Part shown: piece after piece, positions 1 through 5,258 of the stretch
Layout of the letters: the number at the start of each line of letters is the position of its first letter
Numbering within the stretch: position 1 is the stretch's first letter
The notes under the pieces: generated by a model
What the model was told of the DNA's origin: nothing
The model's input: only the letters and a program-made list of their open reading frames with translations
Database searches by the model: none
Made by a program: the position numbers and the translations under genes
Source of the DNA: Spirochaetaceae bacterium
GTDB taxonomy: Bacteria > Spirochaetota > Spirochaetia > Treponematales > Breznakiellaceae
NCBI GenBank assembly: GCA_031279895.1
Contig: JAITHR010000061.1
Location: forward strand, 1 to 7,614
Length of the DNA: 7,614 nt
Reading direction: 5' to 3'

Positions 1-613
1 GGAGTCGGTTTGGGTGGCGCGGGGGTCGGTTTAGTGAACGTCGGAGTCGGTTTGGGTGGCGCGAAGGGCGGTTTAGTGAACGTCGGAGTCGGTTTTGGTG
101 GCGCGGAGGGCGGTTTGGGGAGCGCGGAGGCGGGTTTAGTGAACGTCGGAGGCGGTTTGGGGAGGGCGGAGGGCGGATTAGTGAACGTCGGAGGCGGTTT
201 GGGTGGCGCGGAGGGCGGTTTAGTGGGCGTAGAGGCGTGATTAGTAAGCGCGGCGGGCGGTTTAGGTGGCGTAGAGGCGTGTTTAGGTGGGGCGGAGGGC
301 GGTTTAGTGAACGTCGGAGGCGTGTTTAGGTGGGGCGGGGGTCGGATTAGTAAGCGCGGAAGCCGGTTTAGTGAACGTCGGAGTCGGTTTGGGTGGCGCG
401 GAGGCGTGTTTAGGTGGGGCGGGGGTCGGTTTAGTGAACGTCGGAGTCGGTTTGGGTGGGGCGGAGGGAGGTTTAGTGAACGCGGAGGCCGGTTTAGTGG
501 GCGTAGAGGCGTGTTTAGGTGGGGCGGAGGGCGGTTTAGTGAACGTCGGAGTCGGTTTAGTAAGCGCGGAGGGCGGTTTAGGGAGCGCGGAGGGCGATTT
601 AGTGAACGTCGGA
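1..613 (+). repeat. G-rich 21-bp tandem array, about 29 units (array 1)
   Basis: The anchor GGTTT (or a variant such as GGATT, TGTTT or GATTT) recurs at 7, 28, 49, 70, 91, 112, 133, 154, 175, 196 and on to 596. The step is 21 bp with a single 22-bp step near 301-323. Two unit types are visible: GGTTTAGTGAACGTC plus GGAGTC, and GGTTTGGGTGGCGCG plus GAGGGC. They alternate in the first units, giving a 42-bp higher-order period. Because 21 is a multiple of three, several frames on both strands stay open for long stretches, but no frame is open across the whole array; the frame open from 10, for example, stops at 238-240. I therefore do not call a gene here. The plus strand is very G-rich. The array begins before the window, so its full length is unknown. 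About 610 bases here hold no supported gene. Confidence 0.95.
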
Positions 614-713
614 GGCTGCGCGAAGCGTAGCCGCGCCTTAACAGCAGCCAGCCCGCTTACCGGACAGGGTGTTGCACCAATTTGAAACAACCGGCGGCCA
701 TGCTGAAACAGCC
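611..713. repeat. Dispersed hairpin repeat, copy A (about 103 bp)
   Basis: The unit starts GGAGGCTGCGCG and ends GCTGAAACAGCC. It shares with copies B and C the blocks GTAGCCGCGCC, AGCCCGCT, CCGGACA, GGTGTTGCACCA and GGCGGCCATGCTG. Near its left end, GGCT-G-CGC-GAA-GCG-T-AGCC (614-632) can fold as a short hairpin with a GAA loop. Copy A abuts array 1 on its left and copy B on its right, so A and B are tandem. No coding function is apparent; open frames through it are by-products of its composition. Confidence 0.85.
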
Positions 714-814
714 GGAGGCTGCGCGGGCGTAGCCGCGCCTGGTCCGTGCAAGCCCGCTCACCGGACACGGTGTTGCACCATTAAGAAACAACAGGCGGCC
801 ATGCTGAAACAGCC
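714..814. repeat. Dispersed hairpin repeat, copy B (about 101 bp)
   Basis: Second tandem copy of the element at 611-713, with the same order of blocks: GGAGGCTGCGCG, GTAGCCGCGCCTGG, AAGCCCGCTCACCGGACA, GGTGTTGCACCATTA, AACAACAGGCGGCC and GCTGAAACAGCC. The pair GCGCGG/CCGCGC around GCGTAG can form a stem near its left end. CAGCC-GGA-GGCTG hairpins lie across both of its junctions (709-721 and 810-822). Confidence 0.85.
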
Positions 815-969
815 GGAGGCTGCGCCCCGAACCACGACCGTCCGCTTAGCTGCCTCCGGCGGCTGGGGGAACCGGTTCCCCCAGACCCCCCGATAGCGCG
901 AGACGCGCCGCGCCCCGAACAACGCCCAGCCCCTTACCGCGCACAACAACGCAATGCGCCCGAACCGTC
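815..969. repeat. Mosaic of partial dispersed repeats between copies B and C
   Basis: The stretch starts as a third copy (GGAGGCTGCGCC) but switches at once to CGAACCACGACCG followed by TCCGCTTA, a block also found in the two direct repeats at 3003-3082 and 3139-3217. A 22-bp perfect palindrome follows at 863-884. The remainder, to about 969, is GC-rich, and I see no gene, promoter or terminator in it. The block switching suggests that these small elements recombine or insert into one another. Confidence 0.6.
863..884. other. 22-bp perfect palindrome
   Basis: CTGGGGGAACC / GGTTCCCCCAG reads the same on both strands with no spacer. It lies about 150 bp past the 3' end of the methyltransferase gene, in the direction of that gene's transcription. 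With no unpaired loop it would be a poor RNA hairpin unless central pairs open, and no T-run follows on either strand. A protein-binding site or a recombination target is as plausible as a terminator. Confidence 0.7.
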
Positions 970-1066
970 GGAGGCGGCGCGGAGCGTAGCCGCGCCTGGA
1001 CTGTGCAAGCCCGCTCACTGGACGAGGTGTTGCACCATTACCAAGCAACAGGCGGCCTTGCTGTGC
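970..1066. repeat. Dispersed hairpin repeat, copy C, overlapping the methyltransferase 3' end
   Basis: Third copy of the element at 611-713: GGAGGCGGCGCGG, GTAGCCGCGCCTGG, CAAGCCCGCTCACTGGACGA, GGTGTTGCACCATTACC and AACAGGCGGCCTTGCTG. GGCGCGG-AGCGTAG-CCGCGCC forms a perfect 7-bp stem with a 7-nt loop near 976-996. Its right part (1038-1066) is read by the minus-strand gene as the last nine or so codons and the TAA stop, so the repeat supplies the C-terminus of that protein. Confidence 0.8.
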
Positions 1067-2357
1067 CACCCGCCGCCGGCGGGCTGCTGCGGGCAAAGGC
1101 GCGGAAGCCTTTCAGTTTGATGTCGGAGAGGCGGACGAGCGGGGCACACGTTGTCCGGTCAAAACGCGCCGCGTCCCCTGCGGCCAGGCTGAGAATTGCT
1201 ATGCCCCCGGGGGACGCGAGGGGCGCGATGCCTTCCCAGAGGGGGCGGGTAACCTGCGGCACCGGTTCGGGAAACGCCGCGATAAGGTCGTAGCCCCCGG
1301 GACGGGCAACCAGATCCCGCCCTATCACAAGGTCGGCCAGCGGGACGATTTCAACGCGAACCGCACTCCGGCTGCTTCTTTCCGTGTTATGGCGGGCGAT
1401 TTCAAGGGCCAGGATGTTCCTGCCGGAGAACACGATCCGTTGCGGGAGCGTCTCGGACCGCGAGGCAAGGCGCTCGACGAGCCACACGGGGAAATGCCCC
1501 TGCCCCGGTTCGTGGATAAGCACCGAACCCCACGTCCCGGGGAAACGGTTTCCTCCGCGGGCAATAAGTTTTGCCGCTACCCGGACTGTGCCGTGCGGAG
1601 TGTCAAAGTCCCGAACCCCGTGTATCGAATCGAGCCGGTACGAAACGCCCTCAATCTCATAGACGCCGCTCAAGCGGTGGTACGCCGCATCCGGCGGCAC
1701 GAGGCGTTCTATCCGGTCGGAAGCCGGCCCGTACATGAAAACCGTATGTTCGGTCCCGCGCTCTTCCCGCAGGACCGGCGCGCCCGCCTGGGAAAGCCAT
1801 GCGCGGAAGCGTTCCCGCAAGGTGTGTACTATCACCACCAGAGCCCGCCCCCCGGGGCTGAGGAGCGCTGCGGACCTGCGGGCAAAGTCCTCCAGCACCG
1901 GTTCCCCGGCTTTGGCCGGAAGGTTGGAAAGGATGAGATCCCAGCGGGCGTCCGGCGGGCACGCGAGGAGCGGCTCGGTATGGGCGGAAAGCCGGTCGGG
2001 AGGCACGCGGTTTGTATGCGCGTTGCGCAGGGTAAACGCCCTGGCAAGCTCGTCCCGATCCTGACAGCGGACGCAACAGGAATCGAGGACCGCCGCGGCG
2101 CATATTCCCAGGACTCCGACGCCGCACCCCGCGTCAAGCGCGTTCCGCGGCGGGGGTACTCCCTGTTCCCGGTCTTCGTCAATGGTTTTGGAGAGTATTT
2201 TGAGGAGCAGCCTGGATCCCGTGTCAATTCCCGCGGCGCTGAAAAGCCCGTGGGAAAGCGCGAAGGAGAAAGTACGCCTGCGAAACGCGAACTTCGTCTC
2301 TTTGGAGGCATAGGCTTCGACGGTGAGCGCGTCGAGCCTTTGGGAATCAATTCCCAC
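1038..2357 (-). CDS. Two-domain class I methyltransferase-like protein (small-MTase fold)
   Basis: A 439-residue protein. Residues about 30-215 look like a SAM-dependent 'MTS' small methyltransferase domain: motif I LDAGCGVGVLG (74-84), an acidic motif with D100/D102, and motif IV LILSNLPAKAG (141-151), where the expected NPP(Y/F) is SNLP. Residues about 275-400 look like a second, decayed Rossmann domain: EPGQGH at 283-288, a helix-like stretch to 324, YDLIAAFPEP at 356-365, and a SPGG turn near 382. RsmC and RlmG rRNA methyltransferases also carry a duplicated domain, but there the degenerate copy is N-terminal. The substrate is unknown; rRNA or protein are inferences. I chose GTG at 2355-2357 because TAGGGGG (the upstream stop plus a G-run, 2366-2372) lies 8 nt ahead and only 12 bp separate it from efp, implying coupling. 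The last nine or so codons and TAA come from a dispersed repeat. Confidence 0.8.
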   Translation of the reverse strand: MGIDSQRLDALTVEAYASKETKFAFRRRTFSFALSHGLFSAAGIDTGSRLLLKILSKTIDEDREQGVPPPRNALDAGCGVGVLGICAAAVLDSCCVRCQDRDELARAFTLRNAHTNRVPPDRLSAHTEPLLACPPDARWDLILSNLPAKAGEPVLEDFARRSAALLSPGGRALVVIVHTLRERFRAWLSQAGAPVLREERGTEHTVFMYGPASDRIERLVPPDAAYHRLSGVYEIEGVSYRLDSIHGVRDFDTPHGTVRVAAKLIARGGNRFPGTWGSVLIHEPGQGHFPVWLVERLASRSETLPQRIVFSGRNILALEIARHNTERSSRSAVRVEIVPLADLVIGRDLVARPGGYDLIAAFPEPVPQVTRPLWEGIAPLASPGGIAILSLAAGDAARFDRTTCAPLVRLSDIKLKGFRAFARSSPPAAGGTARPPVAW

Positions 2358-2365
2358 CGGCGCCG

Positions 2366-2372
2366 CCCCCTA
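2366..2372 (-). promoter_or_regulatory. Shine-Dalgarno merged with the efp stop codon
   Basis: On the minus strand the efp stop TAG runs straight into a G-run (TAGGGGG), which ends 8 nt before the GTG of the methyltransferase gene. This supports the GTG start and suggests that ribosomes finishing efp re-initiate on the next gene. Confidence 0.6.
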
Positions 2373-2936
2373 CTTGTTTACCCGTTCCACATATTCATTG
2401 GTTTCGGTATTGACCAGTATCTTTTCTCCCTGGTTGATGAAGAGCGGCACCCGAACGGTCAGGCCGGTCTCGGTAACGATGGGCTTGGTCGCTCCGGAGA
2501 CGGTATCGCCTTTTACATAGTTTTCGCTTTCGGATACGATAAAGACCACTTTATAGGGTATTTTGATGTCAATGACCTTTCCTTCCCAGATGGTAAGCTC
2601 GTAGGTTTCGTTTTCTTTCAGGTAATACTTTTTGTCTTCCAAGCCGTCGTTTATAGGCACTTCGTATTGGTCGAAGGTTACGGTATCCATAAAGTGGTAG
2701 TTATCGGTATCCGCGTACTGGTATTGGCAGGAGTGGGTATCAACCTGCGCGTCTTCAACCTGTGCTTGGGTCATAATGGTCTGTGTCAGCACCGAACCGT
2801 CCTTGAGGCTTTTCATTTTGACTCTGGTAAAAGCCCCGCCCTTTCCCGGGCTCACGAATTCCCGCTCCACCACAATATACGGCTGCCCTTTTTGGAGCAG
2901 GCACGTCCCTTTGGCGATGTCTCCGCCTCGAATCAT
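2370..2936 (-). CDS. efp: Elongation factor P
   Basis: A 188-residue protein, the usual EF-P length. EF-P binds between the ribosomal P and E sites and relieves stalling at polyproline stretches. The N-terminal KOW-like domain (about 1-62) has EFVSPGKGGAF at 26-36; K32 at the loop tip corresponds to the lysine that is modified in many bacteria (K34 in E. coli). No modification enzyme is encoded in this window. The two OB domains follow, and the C-terminal signature VPLFINQGEKILVNT is intact. The start MIRGGDIAKG resembles treponemal EF-P as I recall it, which is part of the case for a spirochaete. The ATG at 2934-2936 is preceded by GAGGAA at 6-nt spacing and by a clear promoter, leaving a leader of about 30 nt. 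The gene is first in a two-gene unit with the methyltransferase. Confidence 0.97.
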   Translation of the reverse strand: MIRGGDIAKGTCLLQKGQPYIVVEREFVSPGKGGAFTRVKMKSLKDGSVLTQTIMTQAQVEDAQVDTHSCQYQYADTDNYHFMDTVTFDQYEVPINDGLEDKKYYLKENETYELTIWEGKVIDIKIPYKVVFIVSESENYVKGDTVSGATKPIVTETGLTVRVPLFINQGEKILVNTETNEYVERVNK

Positions 2937-2973
2937 GTATTCCTCGCTCGTCTTGCGTAATTAAGATTTTTTT

Positions 2974-3002
2974 ACTATACCAGCAAACGCCATCCATAAC
3001 AA
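2974..3002 (-). promoter_or_regulatory. Sigma-70-type promoter for efp
   Basis: Reading the minus strand, TTGTTA (3002-2997) is followed by exactly 17 nt and TATAGT (2979-2974), then an A-rich start region and the efp ribosome site. The -35 hexamer directly abuts the end of the dispersed repeat that begins at 3003, so the repeat sits immediately upstream of the promoter and could affect it. Confidence 0.75.
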
Positions 3003-3082
3003 CCGTCTCCGACGGTTCCAAAAGCTTCCCGCGAAGCGGCTCCGAACCACGACCGTCCGCTTACTACCGCCTCTAAGCTGTC
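3003..3082. repeat. About 80-bp direct repeat, copy 1 (rdgB-efp gap)
   Basis: The copy starts with the hairpin CCGTC-TCC-GACGG, then TTCCAAAAGCTTCCCGCG, then CCACGACCGTCCGCTTACTA, and ends CGCCTCTAAGCTGTC. It matches the copy at 3139-3217 apart from a short variable patch (GAAGCGGCTCCG versus CCGCGGCTCA). Its sub-blocks recur at 831-848 and, diverged, at 6651-6700. Confidence 0.9.
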
Positions 3083-3124
3083 TGCGCCCGCTTTGCCGCG
3101 CTTTGCAAGACGCTTATGCGCCTC

Positions 3125-3138
3125 CGCCGCCGGCGGCG
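3125..3138. other. 14-bp perfect palindrome CGCCGCCGGCGGCG
   Basis: It lies between the two direct repeats, about 90 bp past the rdgB stop. It could form a GC-rich hairpin in the rdgB transcript, but no T-run follows on the minus strand, so it is not a classical intrinsic terminator. Confidence 0.5.
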
Positions 3139-3217
3139 CCGTCTCCGACGGTTCCAAAAGCTTCCCGCGCCGCGGCTCAAACCACGACCGTCCGCTTACT
3201 ACCGCCTCTAAGCTGTC
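3139..3217. repeat. About 79-bp direct repeat, copy 2 (rdgB-efp gap)
   Basis: Near-identical to 3003-3082 and in the same orientation, with the same CCGTC-TCC-GACGG hairpin at its left end. It ends about 10 bp from the rdgB stop codon. Together with copy 1 and the 56 bp between them it fills the gap between rdgB and the efp promoter; no gene is visible in the gap. Confidence 0.9.
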
Positions 3218-3226
3218 GTTGCGTAC

Positions 3227-3793
3227 TTAGAGGAGGGCTTGGAGTAGGGTTCCGGCTTTTCCCCGGTGGCTCACGCGGTTCTTGAGTTCTGCCGGAAGTT
3301 CCGCGGCGGTGCGTCCCAAGGCGGGAATATAAAAGAGAGGATCGTAACCAAAGCCGCCCTCGCCGCGGGGTTCCCGAAGGATTTCGCCTTCCAGCGTTTC
3401 CTGTACCAGATAAAAGCGGTCGGGGCTTAGGAGCAGCGCCAGAGCGCAGACAAATCGGGCGCCCCGCTCCTCTATTTCGGCCATTTCGCCAAGAAGGAGG
3501 GCGTTGCGCGCCGCCGTGGTAACCGCGCCGCCGTAGCGGGCCGAATAGATACCGGGCCTGCCGGCAAGGGCGTCCACGCAGAGGCCCGAATCGTCCGCAA
3601 CCACCGGCTCCCGAACCGAAGCGTACAAGGCACGCGCCTTAATAAGCGCGTTCTCATAAAACGAAACGCCAGTTTCTGCGGGCTCAAGCCAACGTATCCC
3701 CGCGTCAGACGGGATTTTAAGAACGTGTCCCCGCAAAATGGCCGCAAGCTCCGCTTTTTTGTGCTGATTGCCTGTGGCAAACCAGATATTCAT
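3227..3793 (-). CDS. rdgB: XTP/dITP pyrophosphatase (RdgB/HAM1 family)
   Basis: A 188-residue cytosolic enzyme that hydrolyses non-canonical purine triphosphates (XTP, dITP, ITP) to the monophosphate and pyrophosphate, keeping deaminated bases out of nucleic acids. All family signatures are present in order: FATGNQHKKAE (5-15), GVSFYENALIKA (42-53), VADDSGLCVDALAGRPGIYS (65-84) with the catalytic-site aspartates D67/D68, GEGGFGYDPLFYIP (144-157), and ELKNRVSHRGKA (169-180). I chose the ATG at 3791-3793 because it starts directly with the conserved strand MNIWFATGN; the frame stays open 23 codons further upstream but only over the end of the preceding gene. That gene's stop is one base away, so the two are coupled; the ribosome site is weak (AGGG about 9 nt ahead). 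It is the last gene of the cooC operon and ends next to a dispersed repeat. Confidence 0.96.
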   Translation of the reverse strand: MNIWFATGNQHKKAELAAILRGHVLKIPSDAGIRWLEPAETGVSFYENALIKARALYASVREPVVADDSGLCVDALAGRPGIYSARYGGAVTTAARNALLLGEMAEIEERGARFVCALALLLSPDRFYLVQETLEGEILREPRGEGGFGYDPLFYIPALGRTAAELPAELKNRVSHRGKAGTLLQALL

Positions 3794-3794
3794 G

Positions 3795-4388
3795 CTACCG
3801 AACCCTGACCCGCGCGCCCGCTCGGTCCCGCTCCACCGTAACGCGGGCAAGGATGCCCGCAACGTCCTCCGGCGCCGCGCTTACATCCGCAAGAGACGCC
3901 ACCCGCGCCGCGCTTGGTTTCATCTCCGGCTCGTCGCGGTTCTGGAGCATGATGAAACACCCCGGGTCCACCGCTTCCCGCAGGCTGTTGGATTCGCAGA
4001 CAACCAGGGTATACGGGGGCGCTTTTTCCAGAAAGGCGCGGTAGCCCGCTTCCAGCGCGTCATAGAGGGAGCGGAGCCAGAACACCCGGTCCGCGCCGGC
4101 GCGGAGCAGGCGGGCCGTGTCCTTGTCCGGCACGGCGGGGGCGCCCTCCGCCTCTTTTTCCTCTTTTTCCTCTTGAAGCGCGAAATCCGCGCCCCCCAAG
4201 GCGTGGCAGGCGCCGCAACTCTCTCCGCCCCGGGGACACCGGTGGGAGCGGCTGGGGATGCTCGTTACCTTGAGTGCCGTAACGGGAAACGTCCCTTTCC
4301 ACCGCTTGATGAAAGCCGCCGCAAGGGTCGTTTTGCCCGCGTTCCGGCCTGCGGACCCTATAAGGATCATCTCTTGCGCGCGTATCAT
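3795..4388 (-). CDS. MobB-like P-loop NTPase with CX6CX2C cluster
   Basis: A 197-residue protein. Walker A is AGRNAGKTT at 13-21, and the following strand is ALKVTS (38-43). A cysteine cluster CPRGGESCGAC (C51, C58, C61) follows, then a charged, low-complexity insert (EEKEEKEAE), then DKDTARLLRAGADRV, which resembles the kDT...AGA motif of molybdopterin-guanine dinucleotide protein MobB, and finally CESNSLREAVDPG. I assign the MobB-like fold from these motifs, but a role in molybdenum cofactor synthesis is doubtful: the three cysteines and the overlap with cooC suggest a metal- or cluster-related maturation step, possibly for CO dehydrogenase. That role is inference. The ATG overlaps the cooC stop by four bases (ATGA), which fixes the start and implies coupling. 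rdgB follows after one base. Confidence 0.75.
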   Translation of the reverse strand: MIRAQEMILIGSAGRNAGKTTLAAAFIKRWKGTFPVTALKVTSIPSRSHRCPRGGESCGACHALGGADFALQEEKEEKEAEGAPAVPDKDTARLLRAGADRVFWLRSLYDALEAGYRAFLEKAPPYTLVVCESNSLREAVDPGCFIMLQNRDEPEMKPSAARVASLADVSAAPEDVAGILARVTVERDRAGARVRVR

Positions 4389-5155
4389 ACGCCGAGCTTC
4401 TCGATAATGCCTTTGAGCGCCTGTTTAATGGAGGAGTCTTCCGGCAGCGTAACGAGCGGCCTGCCCGCGGCGTCGTACTGGTACACCATATCGTCTTGGG
4501 GTATGGTGCCCGCAAGGGACAGGTCCCAGGCCTTGATTTCATCGCGGATGCCCTGCTCCAGCGTACTGCCCGGAACCCGATTGATAATAAGCTGTACGGA
4601 CTCCACCTTGAGGTCAAGCTCCCGTATCATCTGGGCGCTCCTGCCGGCGGCCTGAACGCCCCGTCTGGAACAGTCGCTGACCAGGAGGATAAGGTTTACC
4701 GGCGGCAGGATACCCCGGCTTATATGCTCAAGCCCCGCCTCGTTATCAACCACCAGGTAGTTGTAATTCTTGTAATACTTACTCATCTGGTCCCGCAAAA
4801 GATCGTTGACGTAACAGTAGCACCCCTTCCCCTGGGTTTTGCCCATTACCAGCATATCAAAATCGTCTTCCTCAGCCAGAGCGGAGCCGAACTTGTAATT
4901 GGCGTATTCCTGCTTCGTCATGCTCGGGGGAACCGGACTCCTGTCGTCCACGCCGGCTTTTGCCAGATCCTCCCGAATATCCCCCAAAGTCGTTTCTATC
5001 TTCACGCCCAATACCTCGTTGAGATTGGAATTGGCGTCCGCGTCCACCGCCAGAATGGGCCCCTTCCCCGCTTTGGCAAGATAATTGATAAACAGGCCGC
5101 ACACGGTCGTCTTTCCGGTGCCGCCTTTGCCGGCCATTGCTATCGAATAGGTCAT
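4385..5155 (-). CDS. cooC: CO dehydrogenase maturation ATPase, CooC family
   Basis: A 256-residue MinD/ParA-type SIMIBI ATPase. Visible motifs: deviant Walker A AGKGGTGKTT (8-17) with signature lysine K10 and P-loop K15; VDADANSNL (37-45) with switch aspartate D38; GKGCYCYVND (109-118) with C112 and C114, the Cys-X-Cys pair that binds nickel at the dimer interface in CooC proteins; and VVDNEAGLEHISRG (135-148). CooC inserts nickel into the C-cluster of CO dehydrogenase in an ATP-dependent way, so this implies a nickel CO dehydrogenase or acetyl-CoA synthase in the organism, although none is in the window. The ATG is preceded by AAGGAG (5161-5166) at 5-nt spacing. It is the first gene of an operon with the MobB-like NTPase (4-bp overlap) and rdgB. 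A paralogue serving another metalloenzyme cannot be excluded. Confidence 0.93.
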   Translation of the reverse strand: MTYSIAMAGKGGTGKTTVCGLFINYLAKAGKGPILAVDADANSNLNEVLGVKIETTLGDIREDLAKAGVDDRSPVPPSMTKQEYANYKFGSALAEEDDFDMLVMGKTQGKGCYCYVNDLLRDQMSKYYKNYNYLVVDNEAGLEHISRGILPPVNLILLVSDCSRRGVQAAGRSAQMIRELDLKVESVQLIINRVPGSTLEQGIRDEIKAWDLSLAGTIPQDDMVYQYDAAGRPLVTLPEDSSIKQALKGIIEKLGV

Positions 5156-5229
5156 AATCGCTCCTTCTTTCCGTCGCGCTCCTTCGCGTTACGCGCCGCC
5201 GCTCCGGTTTTTTCTTTATTCCTACTCTA

Positions 5230-5258
5230 AATGTATCCCCCCGCCCCGCGCCCGTCAA
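5230..5258 (-). promoter_or_regulatory. Possible sigma-70 promoter for the cooC operon
   Basis: On the minus strand TTGACG (5258-5253) is followed by 17 nt and TACATT (5235-5230). The -35 hexamer overlaps the stop codon of the upstream DUF4838 gene. The -10 matches consensus at four of six positions and the spacer is very GC-rich, so this is tentative. It leaves a leader of about 65-70 nt before cooC. Confidence 0.4.

Noticed and set aside
1..613. CRISPR array
   Set aside because: The repeats are contiguous 21-bp units with no unique spacers, and no cas genes are present.
304..768. Minus-strand frame reading T/K/P/A heptads through array 1
   Set aside because: The frame exists because the repeat period is a multiple of three; it begins inside dispersed repeats, lacks a ribosome site and does not cover the array.
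1389..2960. Long plus-strand open frame (523 codons) opposite the methyltransferase and efp
   Set aside because: It is antisense to two well-supported genes, has no recognisable motif and is explained by high GC content.
3125..3138. Intrinsic terminator of rdgB
   Set aside because: The palindrome is GC-rich but has no T-run after it on the transcribed strand.
3768..4655. Plus-strand open frame of 295 codons
   Set aside because: It lies opposite rdgB, the MobB-like gene and cooC, all with clear motifs, and shows no domain of its own.
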